A stretch of 44,813 bases of DNA from Dipylidium caninum (GCA_017562135.1 QEYB01000314.1:1-44813); one strand, 5' to 3'; shown: positions 10,704-21,803, counted from the first letter of the stretch. Made by a program: numbers and translations. Notes: generated by a model from the sequence alone, not told the origin.

Positions 10704-11405
10704 TTAACTAGAAGAAATAAAAAACCCAACTTTCGTTCGAATGCTCTCCTCGTGATTTGCCAACGACTCATCTACCACTCTATCCATCACGCGGTATTTC
10801 CAAGCCTTGTGTACTGCGACCGCTTGTAACGACTTGTCAACTGGGAAGAATGCTGTGAATCCAAAGGCCTTGATGATGTAGGCACCACAGCCCACTGTGA
10901 TGGAGAGGAGATGTAGTTAGGGTGGAAAGTGAATTTACTTTAGACAACATTACCTGTGAACTTGTGGGTAGTAAGAACGAGATCAAAAGGGAAGCATTTC
11001 AATTGGCACTGGAATTTCATACTCCTGACCAGACACAACTACTTTAGTCAGAGTGATCGTCCACGCGCATTTCTCCAAATCGGCCAGCAACCATCGCAGT
11101 CCGTTGATTTCTCCGATCAACATAATCGTGAAAATCTCGTACGTCAGGCGCTTTGCCGCTCTCACTATATACTGATATTCACTGACGATGTTCGAGGGCT
11201 GACAAGGTGGTATATGACCAGAGAGATGCATACAATAAGGATTTTGGTGCATAAATCGAGCGAGGCACTTGATGAGGGATAAAATACACGACATAAACCA
11301 ACACATTTATGATGCTGGAAACATACAGAGCCGCGTCTGTCTCATACTGCGACTTTAAGCACGTGAAGATGGTGAAGTGAGAGGTGCGTCTTCACGAAAA
11401 TGGAT
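10704..11405 (-). pseudogene. Family A1 copy, decayed
   Basis: A degenerate exon 1 lies at about 11405-11287 (IFVKT...TSHFTIF-like with deletions). Exon 2 is 11209-10954, exactly 256 nt. It reads PPCQPSNIVSEYQYIV and AAKRLTYEIFTIMLIGE but has AC where the AG acceptor should be, and a one-base insertion creates TGA at the LPFDL position. Exon 3 (10894-10704) reads GAYIIKAFGFTAFFPVDKSL and KAWKYRVMDRVVDESLANHE. It is two bases short at its start and stops early (FISSS), so the conserved C-terminal cysteine is missing. The 5' flank at 11460-11570 matches the other copies. Confidence 0.6.
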
Positions 11406-11639
11406 ATCTGCCTTAGGGCTGCTTCTTTCTCCCACGATTTCCACTGGTGATGGCGTTTGTTCACGTTATGTTACACCACAGGGACGGTGGGAACCAGTTG
11501 GTTGACCAGAATTTCAGGTGCCGACTACATCTGATGGCCATGTAAACTAATTCCTAGTTCGCCTCCTCACCTCTCCACCAAATCAACAAACGCCGACCTA
11601 CGTAGGCCAGAGTAAATCCGGACCGGACTGCTCGCTAAA

Positions 11640-12960
11640 TGGCAACCTCTCTACCTCCGGAGACGCATGCGTATCAAGCATTCACCTTCCTCAGAGGCCA
11701 AATATTTCCCAATCTTCCCTTCAAACACTGATATCTGCGCGTTGCGACAAAAATGGCGCATAACGGCAGATTCACGAAGATATGCACTGAACAACATCGT
11801 ATTTGCCTTTGAAAACCAGAGGTCGGGAAACGCGCAAACTGACATTCTCAATGGACGGTATTGCTATTTTGAAGACGCCATGAAAGGCGCTGTGAGAGAT
11901 GAAATTTAGTGAAGGTGGGAAATTTCAGTATTACCGCGGTGAGAACATTCATCGGTGTACTTCGTGTCTTCGAGATGCATGGAAAGAGAGTTGGACTTAT
12001 CTGCCAGTATTGAAACCTCAATCCGATGATTATACACATAAATGTTCGCAAACGTCGTTTTTAAATCTTAGGCACTCAACTGGGTCAACTCAGCCTCTGA
12101 AGGCTTTATGCACCATGTAACTCAGCCCATTTCTCCTATCTAGATGTAGAGTGAAATTTTTCGGCTCTGATAAGGTGCCGTGGAGTGGAAGTTTAGTGTT
12201 TGCGGAACGGGGACAAGCCGAAATCAAGCATCACGTGGTCGGAGAGGTGTTGAGTTAGCCTTATGCATTGGAGAAAGGAAAACAAGGAGTACCGTTTACG
12301 TATCCTATAAATCCTTCTCCCTCTCAGGTATCCTTCTGATATCCGATAGCCGATTTTTCTACGACTAGATAGGAGCCGAGGAAGGCAGATACCTGTTTAA
12401 CTGGTGGTTAGAGTCCGGAAGAGAAAGGTCACTAACACGGGGGACGAGATGAAGGGAACCGGAGTAAACGCAAAACTGCGCTATGTGCTGTTCTTTCAAC
12501 ATACACCTTGTTTCTCAATTCCCAAGTGCGAATAAAAGCCTTTGACCAGTCAGGGGAGTCCTTTCTTTGGTCACTCCTCCTCTCTCCTTCCTTCAAACTG
12601 CCCTCTAATGGGGCAAATACAGCAATATTAAGAAGAAATTTGGATACTTATAAGCGCCTTTACACGTTTCCATTTGTTTCCCATGGATATCTTCCCCGAA
12701 GCATAGCAGAAGGAGAGTCTCCGCTGCAATGTCCACGGATTGCTTTACCGCCAAGGCTGGGGTAAGAATATGCACAAAGGGTAATTTTGTAGAATCACAG
12801 TCCTCCTGTGAGGCAGCAAGTCTTTTCATAGGGTCAAATTGGATGCGGAACCAACAATTAGCTCGTTCAGGTGCTCTTAAAGAATGACAAGTAATACCAC
12901 TCACTTCTAGTCATTGTCCAGGGCAAACACACGCAAACGATTAATGCTTGCGCACTTGAA
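11640..12960. other. No gene seen; 12500-12670 is a repeat shared with 39710-39910
   Basis: The segment GTGCGAATAAAAGCCTTTGA, a CTCC-rich stretch and ATACTTATAAGCGCCTTTA-like sequence occur in the same order near 39735-39890. The remainder shows only short frames. Confidence 0.4.
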
Positions 12961-13279
12961 GTTAACCGCTTAACACAGTGGAACTGTGTGGCAACTCAAA
13001 GCCCCCCCCCCTTCTTCTCCTCACTGACCTAATGAACAGACTATGTGCACGTATTCTTGACCTATCCATCGACCGCCGAAATGGAGCACGTCTCCCTACT
13101 CTTCCACTTCCTCACAACGTAGCCTTTTACCTTGCATCTACGTCTTCTGTCTTCCTGTGCCAGATGGAGAATAGGAATTTTGGCCTCCTCACCTCCCATT
13201 CAAATGTCTCTCCAAGCCAATAATTGTTTCCTGTCCAATCGTCTCTCCCTGGCAACTGTCTAACAGTTACTCACAACGC

Positions 13280-13530
13280 TGGCTGCTCTTGTGCGGACTG
13301 AACGAGTGCGTGTAATGCCGTAGTAACGACACCTGTCTGTCCCTGTGAATCTTAAAGCATGGACTTGAGTGAACCGTGGAGCTGCGGGCTGTCCATTAAT
13401 AATTAACTACTATTGAGCGTCTTTTGATTTCCTGCTTGTTTACCTGATCGCAGTGCCGAGGTGAGAAGGGCAATGAGAAAAGTGGCACGCGCTGTGGGAA
13501 GAGGGGCGTAGAATGTCCAGGATTTGTGCC
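13280..13530 (-). pseudogene. Possible block B exon 1 relic
   Basis: On the minus strand FLIALLTSALRS can be read just before GTAAAC at about 13473. This resembles the segment before the GTAAAT donor at 17.47 kb and the LIAFIASPMG segment at 6.37 kb. The surrounding sequence (for example GAATGTCCAG) also matches 6.4 kb. Divergence is strong. Confidence 0.25.
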
Positions 13531-14079
13531 CGGATCTTAGAAATCCAATTAGGCTACTAGTTCAGAGCTCGTCACCTCATTTCTATCCACGACTCTACAT
13601 GCACTGTTCAGCTGCGACTTCGACAAACAAAGTCACTTCACTTACAACCCCACTACGCCCGAAACACAACGCGATAGTGCCGGCGACTGGAATAAATAAG
13701 AAAAGAGTCAACTTCCTGACTTGTTTATTGAAACAAAATGACATTTGGAACAAAATTCCAATCAGCACGGCATGAGGACAACTTAAACGTGACTGCGAAG
13801 CCGTCCACAATGGCTTCGTTGATGTCTCTTTTGCGAGTAGAAATTCTCTGTTAGGGCGAACCCTCTACCAACTTGTAATCTCACGCTTCCACTACGGCAA
13901 CCGTCCTGCTTTTACAGTAGCAACTTAACACCGCCTTGAATATAAATTCTTCAATTACATAAACGTTGAATTAGGTTTCGCTGAAGAGGAGGAGGGAGGG
14001 AGAGGTAAAAAAAGAGAGAAGTCAACATGAAGTAATCTTACATTGAATCTGAGTGCAAAATTTGAGTTTAACTAACAGG

Positions 14080-14700
14080 GATGTATTTACCTCTCACAGA
14101 AATGCCAACCCGCTCTGGTGCAATTTGTTGTCTATCAGAGTCATTCACCATTCAATTTTGTTGGCATTTAACCACTATTATCTGTTAAGGCCAGGATCTT
14201 AAACTGTCAAGTAGAGGAGATTGGACAGTACCAAGTGGTCGGCAATGCATATAATATCCTAGGTCAAATGAATGATCTTCGCAGGTTGACAGGGCTCTAG
14301 GCGAATTCGCTGTCTGCCTAGGTCGGCTTTGTGCAAGTATATTTAATTCGAGCTTTACACCGACTTTACTTTCCATTTGCATTCCATTTATTCACTCCTT
14401 CTACAATGTCGCCTTTTTATCCGCTCATTAGCTTTCAATTCGTATGTTCGGGAGAACTCCGCGGTTATATCAATCAAATTAACTCAGTTTCCATAATTAA
14501 ACGTACGTCTCGTAATTTTCTCCTCTCTTATTACAATGCCGAATGTTATACCACAAAACGGCGGAATGCGACTTCCAGCCCAATTGGGGTCTGCACACAG
14601 TCTACCACATCGTGCTCTACAAGACTACTCAACTCCACTCACAGAGTTTAAACAACTTTATTTCATCAGAGACTTGAATAAACTCCCTAGTAGGTAAAGT
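14080..14700. repeat. 3'-side block of the A2 gene (copies at 40000-40740 and 42775-43020)
   Basis: The segment matches 40003-40740, where about 150 bp are inserted after the TTCTAGGCG site, and its right half matches 42775-43020. In the three copies a plus-strand reading around CATCGTGCTCTACAA is present. At 42.84 kb it gives STECFYYNMVEVDFLQPIYV. At 40.6 kb it gives GFYEKTVEVVLLPAQLLS. It lies downstream of the A2 gene (minus strand), so it may be 3' flank that happens to be open. Confidence 0.65.
14657..14662 (-). terminator. Poly(A) signal of the intact A2 gene
   Basis: AATAAA on the minus strand, 73 bp past the stop codon. Confidence 0.45.
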
Positions 14701-14734
14701 CAGCACAAGCCAAGGCGTCAAACGAAGTGTTTGA

Positions 14735-15428
14735 CTATTTTCTTGTTTGGCGCACTCGACATGTGGCCTTGCGCATAGCCGAAGTGAAGGCAGCTATGAG
14801 GCCTTCGCGGATGCTTGTCTCCTCAGCTGACTGCTGGTATCCAACGTAAACTTCTGCAATCTCGTGGTCCCAGGTCTTCACCATCGTGAATGCACCTTCG
14901 TCCCTATCATAGCGCATGCGACCCCTGTACTTCAGTGAGACGACTTTGTGACTGCGAAAGTGCACACAACTGAAGGAGAAGAAAGAGAGCAGTAAAAGTG
15001 GCTACTTGACGGAAACGCACAAGTATGTTGGCAGATGGTATTCCACACAGTTGATCGGCATGTTGCGAAGTTGCGTTGAGAATTCAAATTCATCCGCGTT
15101 GCTGCCAATCTGTTGGAGGCTGATGGTCCACCTTGCGTCCCTTAAATCTGCCCACCAAAATTTTTCATAGTCCGCACTCTTAAGTATTGTTTGATTAAAA
15201 GCCTCATAAGCCAATTGTTTGGTAATTTTTGTGACATCACTCTGCAAATGGCTAATTTGGTGTGGTTGACACTGTCCTAGGAAGCCAAAAGTTAACATGT
15301 CACAGCAATGATGTACTTGAGAATGATGGGGTCCTGTAGACGAGTAAATTCTCTTGCCGTGGAGTTGTGGATAAAGAGGAGGTGAGAAAGCATGTCTGAA
15401 TGGTGAGGAGAGCAAGCAGAAAAATCAT
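14735..15428 (-). CDS. Intact three-exon gene for a small secreted protein (family A, subfamily A2), 205 aa
   Basis: Exons are 15428-15317, 15276-15006 and 14969-14735 (112+271+235 nt = 206 codons). The introns are only 40 and 36 nt, GT..AG, in the same phases (1 and 2) as the A1 gene. Residues 1 to about 18 are a signal peptide (MIFLLALLTIQTCFLTSS). Exon 2 begins RQCQP (38-42), matching APCQP of A1, followed by a helix with LAYEAF and then WWADLRDARW and EFEFS. Exon 3 has SIREGLIAAFTSAM and ends KATCRVRQTRK, aligning with the A1 C-terminus. An in-frame upstream ATG at 15473 lies too close (16 bp) to the TATA box at 15489-15494 to be the likely start. An AATAAA signal is at 14657-14662. The protein is alkaline and unrecognised. 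Homology to A1 is visible by eye in all three exons. The two very short introns and the first donor (GTACAT) need transcript support. Confidence 0.7.
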
Positions 15429-15488
15429 CTGGATTATAGCCTTTCCAGCAGGTCGGTGTGTTTTCTTATCCATTCGCCCCCGTTCGCC

Positions 15489-15494
15489 TTTATA
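15489..15494 (-). promoter_or_regulatory. TATA box of the intact A2 gene
   Basis: TATAAA on the minus strand, 61 bp upstream of the ATG at 15428. Its position argues against the upstream in-frame ATG at 15473. Confidence 0.5.
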
Positions 15495-16089
15495 TCCTGC
15501 CTGAGCTGATGGCTTCTCGACCATTGGCTTGAAGTCGGTGCGGGCAACGAGGTGTTCGTCTCAAGTTTCCACGGTCGCTCACCTTTACCGCAGATTCACT
15601 TCATATTAAACCCATGAAGTGGTACCTTTGCGGTGTCTCACATGAACTAATGCAATGAGACGAGGATGCCAAAAGTTGGTTTAACACTGAGTCCAAGGTA
15701 GTGGCAAATGTGCCAATTAACCAGCAAACTGCCGGTGCAAATACTGTAGCTGATAACGACATTGTGTCATCAAAATTGACTCGTCTCCAAACAAGTAAAC
15801 AGCCCACCATTACACTGACGCCTCCAGACCACTCTCTGTGGTCGATATCATCTCAAGTGAGCAGAATCGAGGGAGGACCGTTCTAAACCCAATAAAAGGA
15901 AAGTGATTCAACAATTTTGGCACCAGGCATTTCGCTGGGTGGGAGACTTTGCCCAAACAGAAAAGATAATTTTACGATTTTGTGCTTATTTTGCAGAAAA
16001 GAAACGGGAACGAAACTGTTCCACTTAGTGATCATCCTCAACGGATATAACTTCTCTGAAGATTGTCGGGGGCTGAAATTTTGTGTAGG

Positions 16090-16362
16090 GTAGTCTTGCA
16101 GCCCAGCAGCGTTGCATTAACGAAGGTTACAAGCCAAGTGGCCCGGTTGATGGAGCCGAGGACTCACAACGAGAACGACGCAACGTGTGTGCGACCTCGT
16201 GTCGTGGGCACCGTAGCAGTGAGCATTCGTTAGTGGAATCACAGGCCCACTTTGAGGCTTCACCTCACTCCATGAGGTCAACTTGGATGCGAACACAACA
16301 CCCATCGCGTCTAGCCACTCTGAACTAATGAAATGCCCCAACGTTCGTCCCGTGGAGGACAC
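16090..16362 (+). CDS. Unknown exon C, copy 1 (open about 85 codons)
   Basis: Starting at about 16105, the plus frame reads AQQRCINEGYKPSGPVDGAE, then NVCATSCRG, then HRSSEHSLVESQAHFEASPH and on to TLN and a stop. The copy on the minus strand at 23375-23600 reads CINEGCKPSGPNAGAEDSQ, NVCATSCRGDRSSEHSLVE, QAHFKTSTHSMRS. Many differences leave the protein unchanged or similar, which supports real coding. Upstream similarity (GTGATCATCCTCAAC near 16030) continues, but here a stop interrupts it. The product is not recognised. It may encode cysteine-stabilised structure. Confidence 0.4.
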
Positions 16363-16695
16363 TTGGAAATGAGCAATGCTTGTCTTATTAAGGTAGGTCG
16401 TTTAGCAGAGTGAAGCTAGCTGGCAACGCCGAGTCTCCTTAAATTGTCTGCACTTTCTAGGGGACCAGAAAATTGCCACCCTCGCCTTGTTTTTGACGCT
16501 CCTTTAAATGCTGATTATCAAACATTGAACGCCCCGCCTGATTGACGCCTTTCCCATGGTGAGGAGGCGGTTCTTATGGGGACAAATTGAAGTGGTCGCA
16601 GGGGTCTGGGCATTGTTGGCACGAAGGCAGCGATTAAATGGTTATGCTCCGGTGTCGTGGACCTCCGCCATGGACTAGACCGGACATGATCAGTT

Positions 16696-16717
16696 GTGGT
16701 GGTGGTGGTGGTGGTGG
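16696..16717 (+). repeat. (GGT)n microsatellite
   Basis: Seven GGT units, followed by GGAGGAGG. Confidence 0.9.
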
Positions 16718-17229
16718 AGGAGGAAATGGGGAGTTACTGAGACAAGCAGATTACGATGAAGTAACGCATTGCAAACGGACTCATTGGTGCCTGGATTAGC
16801 TACCCAAACGAGCCACTTAGCAATGAGCTGCACCAAATCTGATAGTGAGGTTTTGTCACTTGTTGTGAAAGGCTGAAATTCACCGCAACCAGAGTTATTA
16901 ACCCAACTCGTCTCCACTGGAGTACATTAGCTGTGGCTTAGGCCTCGATTATTGCCTCAACATGGCACTATCTTTAGGCCAGCCATTCACCTTCCCACCC
17001 ATTAAATCACCAAATTACTTGGCCACCCATCCGTTAGGTTTCCTCGCCCCATCCACCTGCCACACGAATGGTGCACTTCACCTCACTTTCCTACTTCTCC
17101 ACATGTCCCGACCTCTCGCCTCGTATCTCCATTTGCCGAAATCACTTAATACTGCAGGGAGAGTGAAACTGGTCTCTTCTCTCCCCACCTCTACTTCTAC
17201 TCTCTCGTCAAGCGTCTCTCTGAGGTAGT

Positions 17230-17500
17230 AGCTGACTTCTGCCCACTCGCCTCTCACTCACGAAACCCTTCCAAGCTGGATTGCGGTGGATGGGCGAAGA
17301 CTCTTGTGCAGACCGAACAGTCCATTGGCGTGCCGGAGAAAGGATGCTCGCATTCTTCTGTGCTCTGGGAAATACCCACTCGACACGTTCTTGGAGTTGC
17401 AGGTTGTAATATAACAGTCACCTCCGAGTGAGTATAACCTGATTTCACTGCCATTTACCTGACCCCAGTGCTGAGGTAAAAGCGGCTTTTAGACAGAGCC
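17230..17500 (-). pseudogene. Exon-like block B, copy 3
   Basis: A diverged relative of 6200-6400 on the minus strand. Reading about 17500 downward gives a segment ending GGGTCAG, then GTAAAT, a plausible splice donor also present at the matching place near 13470. The reading STEECEHPFSGTPMDC follows further on. The TGCAACTCC core is shared by copies 1 to 3. Confidence 0.35.
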
Positions 17501-17605
17501 CGTAATTCTGGCGAACAGAAGCAAAGTCTAGTCCGTTTCGAGATGAGGATGACTGAAAACAACCACTTACCACTTAACCGCATCAATACGATATTTTGTA
17601 AGTCG

Positions 17606-17809
17606 CTACAGCTTCGCTATGTTAATGCCATCAAAAGAAGCCACTCGAAATCTCGCCCCCAATGCGAAACGTTCCACGATTGGTCTCGGTGCCACAAATG
17701 GAGTTTTTTCCCCGACGTCGTTGCCATAGAGTAAGGAGTTGTCTTTGTACTCAACGACGAAGCGGTCCCTTGAAATAGGGATTTTGCAAACAGCACCAAA
17801 ACGTGAAAA
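17606..17809 (-). CDS. Unknown exon D (67 codons, beta-rich)
   Basis: The minus frame between two stops reads FGAVCKIPISRDRFVVEYKD, then NSLLYGNDVGEKTPFVAPRP, then VERFALGARFRVASFDG and INIAKL before TAG. Composition (alternating hydrophobic and charged, Gly turns) is that of a folded beta domain rather than random sequence. A Tudor-like domain is one guess, but no diagnostic residues can be confirmed. Similar flanking DNA lies at 5455-5560, where the open frame is not kept. Upstream is a TGA with no AG acceptor, so this copy may be a relic. Confidence 0.35.
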   Translation of the reverse strand, partial: FSRFGAVCKIPISRDRFVVEYKDNSLLYGNDVGEKTPFVAPRPIVERFALGARFRVASFDGINIAKL

Positions 17810-18379
17810 TCAGTTCAGTTTGTGGATCTCTCGTGTCGTACGGCAAGAGACACATCAAAGTATCATCTTAAAGTTGCTCAAAATTGCCATTTGCTCCGAA
17901 CCTTTGGGGTGGGACAACTGACACCAGGAGCCATGTCCTGCATCATGTAATTCCAGTTCTGACCGGGTAACTCTTTGATGTCTTTTTCTATTTTTTGGAA
18001 TTGAGAGGTGGTATGCCGATTAGCACCTTGTGGCTCTCCCTTTATCGCCTCCAAGTTGCCTGATATTAGGGGCTGCTGTCAGCGCGTCCTCTTGACTAAA
18101 TCATTGCCATACCAAAATCGCATATCAGCAGCACTGCTAAGATGCAGCAAGAGGTGAAATTCCTGCCAACTGCCGAAGGAGGGCCTTCTGGATGTAGACC
18201 AGAAAATTAGATGGTTCCTCCTTTTCCCGTTGCCTGATGGTAGTTAACTGATGGCTCCCAGGTACCTCACCAACCACAAAAGTCGGTGATGGTACCTTCT
18301 AATGTGTGCAATCATGCGAAGATGGTTGTTCTGCTCCGACTTCTGCTAGACTTTCGATTTCAGTTTTTGCTACAGTGAA

Positions 18380-18790
18380 ATTAAGCTGGATTCAGAGAAA
18401 GACTAACCGGCCTGGTGCGGACTCTTCATATATTCAGTATTTCAATTGGTTTGGCTGATCCTCCTGAACCACATTCCACTTTACGGTGCACTAGCAGACA
18501 CACCATCGTTCTTCTTACCATACTCTTTCATTCATTCCCACATTCTCCATCACAATCTCTTCAACGGAGAGCTTTCACCAACGTTCCTTCATAGAGGGTC
18601 ATAAGAAGGCCCTGTGGTATGAGCCAATACCCCTGCTCATTAGGCTGTGTTCAGAGAAGCACAATATCTCCCTTATTTTTTCTCCATTCATTAGCCTCAG
18701 CTGACGCTCTCTCTCTGACAAACATTTCCAGAATACACTGTTGCATCACGTCCAGAATAACGGCAGTTTCTTGATTTGTTTTTTTAGTAA
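18380..18790 (+). repeat. Block E, plus-strand copy (partner 27150-27650, inverted)
   Basis: The GGACTCTTCATA region, the CATACTCTTTCATTCA region and the GTGGTATGAGCCAA region each match, in order, the minus strand of 27650-27300. The coding frame seen in the partner is interrupted here by TAG and TGA. Confidence 0.65.
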
Positions 18791-18851
18791 AGTGAGCTCG
18801 GTTTTTTAGAGTGTAACTTTAAAATGAGTTGCTTGCTGCGTTAAACACCAG

Positions 18852-19103
18852 CATGGCGGTCCTTTATATAAGGTTGCTGACTTCTTCTACGTCCACGTTG
18901 AATCTCTGCGCAATAGTTCTGTGGAGGATATCTTCGCCATCTTGTCGAAATGGCTGTTGAGGAAGAATCCTGTTGCTCGTACTCTTGCACCTCTGCGACC
19001 GAACTTCACATCGGCGAGAGATGTTTATCGAACCGAAACCTTGAACTTGACTGTGCCGAACACAGTCACCAATGACCTTGGGCACTATCAAAAGAGACAA
19101 TGA
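18852..19103 (+). other. Candidate exon (84 codons), strand uncertain
   Basis: After AACACCAG the plus frame is open: GGPLYKVADFFYVHVESLRN, then VEDIFAILSKWLLRKNPVAR and DLGHYQKRQ with TGA. The minus strand is also open (GDCVRHSQVQGFGSINISRR, then DILHRTIAQRFNVDVEEV). The minus strand is followed at 19335-19150 by another open piece starting with a signal-like MRTTVPLICTLICTCC. The minus reading could be a remote family A member, but only the last part (ILHRTIAQRFN) hints at this. Confidence 0.2.
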
Positions 19104-19339
19104 GATCGACGATTGCTAGCGCTTCATGTCGTGTGACATGAGGACCTCATCAACTGAAGTGGCCAACATCCCTCTCAGCATTGCTTACTACTCCTCTAGT
19201 GCCATAGAGCACTTCGTTTTTGAGTACCAATAAACATCTCCTCATGATGCGCGTGGTGTCCATACCGTAGAGGTGGTCTACTCGATTGCAGCATGTGCAT
19301 ATCAGCGTACAAATCAGGGGGACGGTAGTCCTCACCTCA

Positions 19340-20030
19340 TGGCTTCACCAAATAACTGTCGTGGATGTCACAACCACCTATGAAGGCAAGTAATTGTCTT
19401 GACTAAGCAGGGACAAACGCTCCCATAAATCCCAAAACTCACGAAAAGTGCGAGTTGATAGCCAAACAGAAAGCATATTCCAAACGCAGATGTGCATGCA
19501 ATCTGGATAGTATTTCAGTAAAAGAGCTTCCTTAACACCATTCAAACTACTGTTGGATGGTTCTGATTGTGAGTTTCTGAAAACACTTTAGGGCTGATAA
19601 AAGGACAAAGAGGTACCAGCAAACTTACAGACTGCAAGCCAGAACCTTTTTTCTAAATCTCCTTATCTTCACCTGCTGCGAATTAGGTTTCTCCGTGTAA
19701 CTGGTAGACTGAACCTCTAATTGGTCGTCGGATGAGGTTTAGAATTTGCACCTCACAGCACAGAACACAGTGCAGCATTGTTGTTTTTCCCTATCAATTG
19801 TGACGACATCATAGAGGTCTGCGCAGAGTCAGTAGCCTGGCCAGCCTGCTGTGAACGCGTGGCGGTTGTGGACGTGGGAACCGATGTAGATTATCGGACG
19901 CAAGCAAATAACTCGCCAACTTCAGATCCATCTCTGCTGAGTATTTACCGCCCCGGTATGCTTGTAAGCGAAGTGTGACGAAATAAACTGGAACACCAAC
20001 ACAACTGACATTCACTTGTCTCCGCCTTTC
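19340..20030. other. No supported gene
   Basis: Short open frames overlap on both strands around 19780-20015, without copies, domains or splice logic. Confidence 0.4.
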
Positions 20031-20037
20031 TTTGCAG

Positions 20038-20070
20038 CAGGCTCGTCTCCGGTTGAAGTGCCGCCTCTCG
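20038..20070 (+). other. Candidate 33-nt micro-exon
   Basis: A pyrimidine-rich acceptor (CCGCCTTTCTTTGCAG) precedes, and a consensus GTAAGT donor follows, a 33-nt segment of 11 codons with no stop. The flanks show no clear partner exons. Confidence 0.25.
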
Positions 20071-20389
20071 GTAAGTAGATAGCTATCACAAATATCGGCA
20101 TGGCGCTGAATTTGGACGTCATGAAAGTCTCCTTCAATCCTTTGCCCATGTATATGCTATAGAAGAAAGTGTATTGGCCCAGTAGAGTTCGTGTGCTGAC
20201 GGTTTCTCACTGACACTAGTCTGAACCTGCACTAAGAAGAAGAAGAAGCATTATGTCATTTCCATACTGCATTTATTTCTTCCTTTCAAGCACTTCTTAA
20301 AAGCATTCTAAAGTCAGGTGGGTGAGACGATCACAGGGGGAAGAGACACCGGCAAGTTCACCTTTGTGTGCCATCTAAATCGCATCGCG

Positions 20390-20560
20390 CACTGTCTCAG
20401 TGAGTCGATGGTGTTCTAACTTGGATGTGAGCGAGAGTTCAAGTGAGTGCACTGGTGGCCTCACTCCAAATAACACAACTGAAAGAATGCGTCTGGTGTT
20501 GAACCTTGGTTTTCCTTCATCCTGTGTGCATGTAGGTAGGGAAAAATGCGACGGCATGCT
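20390..20560. repeat. Upstream-block fragment without a gene
   Basis: GATGTGAGCGAGAGTTCAAG and the following GTGCACTGGTGGC-CTCACTCCAA resemble 35170-35230. No family A exon adjoins it. Confidence 0.35.
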
Positions 20561-21087
20561 TGTATTCATTATGTCACACAGCTTCTCTTCTTAGCTGCAG
20601 AGCTTAAGAACTCGTGTCACCTCTCCCAATAGGCGGTGGGAATGAAAATTTTAAAAATTATAATCATTTGTAATGTTAAAGTCAACACAAACTATGCGTG
20701 GCTACTGCTCTTAGATGTGCGGCCGAAGAATTGGGGATACCTCGTTAGGGAATATACCCAAAAGTGATCAAGCGGTGAGATTGCTGAAGACTAGCCTGCC
20801 AATTTGTGTCTGTTATCGTGATAGAAAGGTAACAGAAGAACTTCTCAACATTGTTATATATGCTAGCAAACGAGTGCATTGTGGCTGACAATAACGAGTT
20901 TAGGCGATGACCGTGGTCTTATGAGAGGACAAAGAGGGAGCAGCACCCTCACAGAGGATAAGTCAAACCGCACGGAGCCGATACTTGTACTCGCTTCAGA
21001 CATTACGAGAAAGAAATCCATTCCTCAAGGTGAGGAAAACATTTTATTCAGGTACTGATAACGGGGAGAATTTGGGGAGCAGTCCTT

Positions 21088-21803
21088 CTAGGTGAGTTGA
21101 CAATCGGCATTGGAAATGCTTGCATTGATAGTCTTCACAACATTCAGGCGAATGCTCTCCTTATCATATGCCAGCGACACATGTGCGACTCTGTCCAACA
21201 CATGGTAGTTCCCAGCTCTAAGCACAGACACCTTACGCAACGATCGATCAAGTTGAAATACTCCGGTGAATTCCAATGCCTCGATGATGTAGGCCCCACG
21301 AAACACTCTGTCAGAAATTGGATGAAATGAAAGCGGACAAATCGCTGATATTAGCGCACATTACCTTTGAATCTCTGTGGTCGAAGTCAACGAGATCGAA
21401 TGGTAGCTTTTTAACTCCTACTGAAATTTCAAACTCCCGACCCCTCGCAACAACATTTCTCATAGTGGTCGTCCATGAGCATTTCTCCAAATCTGCCATC
21501 AAGTGTTGTTTTGCCGATCTTTTCCCGATCCACATACTCTTGAAAATCTCGTAGGTGAAGTGCTTCGCCACGCTCATCATATCGCGGTGCTCATTGAAGA
21601 TGTTCTGTGGCTGACAAGGCGCTGTGTAACAAATGTGCATATTATGAGTGTTGAGAACATTCATTGGGGGAGGCGCTTGGGGGAGGGAGAATGGGCGAAA
21701 TGAAATTACCCACTGTCAGTGTAGTGACGGACACGTAGAATGACGCTCCACAATAATGAGGCCCGATGAGGCCTAAAAGATTGAATACCATGAAAAACGA
21801 CAT
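21088..21803 (-). pseudogene. Family A1 copy, near-intact: one extra base at the end of exon 2
   Basis: Exons are 21803-21710, 21621-21365 and 21307-21088 (94, 257 and 220 nt). Exon 1 encodes a short signal peptide (MSFFMVFNLLGLIGPHYCG) and ends at a phase-1 GTAATT donor. Exon 2 begins APCQPQ and has an open frame with KHFTYEIFKSM and GREFEISVGV. Exon 3 is open and ends NADCQLT. Exon 2 is 257 nt where its intact relatives have 256. The extra base lies in the last four codons before the donor (near 21366-21377), so the joined frame does not continue into exon 3. No alternative AG acceptor repairs it. A TATATAAG box is about 50 bp upstream (21851-21858) and AATAAA lies 40 bp downstream (21043-21048). 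It is either a very recent pseudogene or a gene with one sequencing error. Confidence 0.65.

Noticed and set aside
14331..14651. 106-codon plus-strand frame as a gene
   Set aside because: It lies in the 3'-side repeat of the A2 gene, and the equivalent frame is not kept at 40.5 kb.
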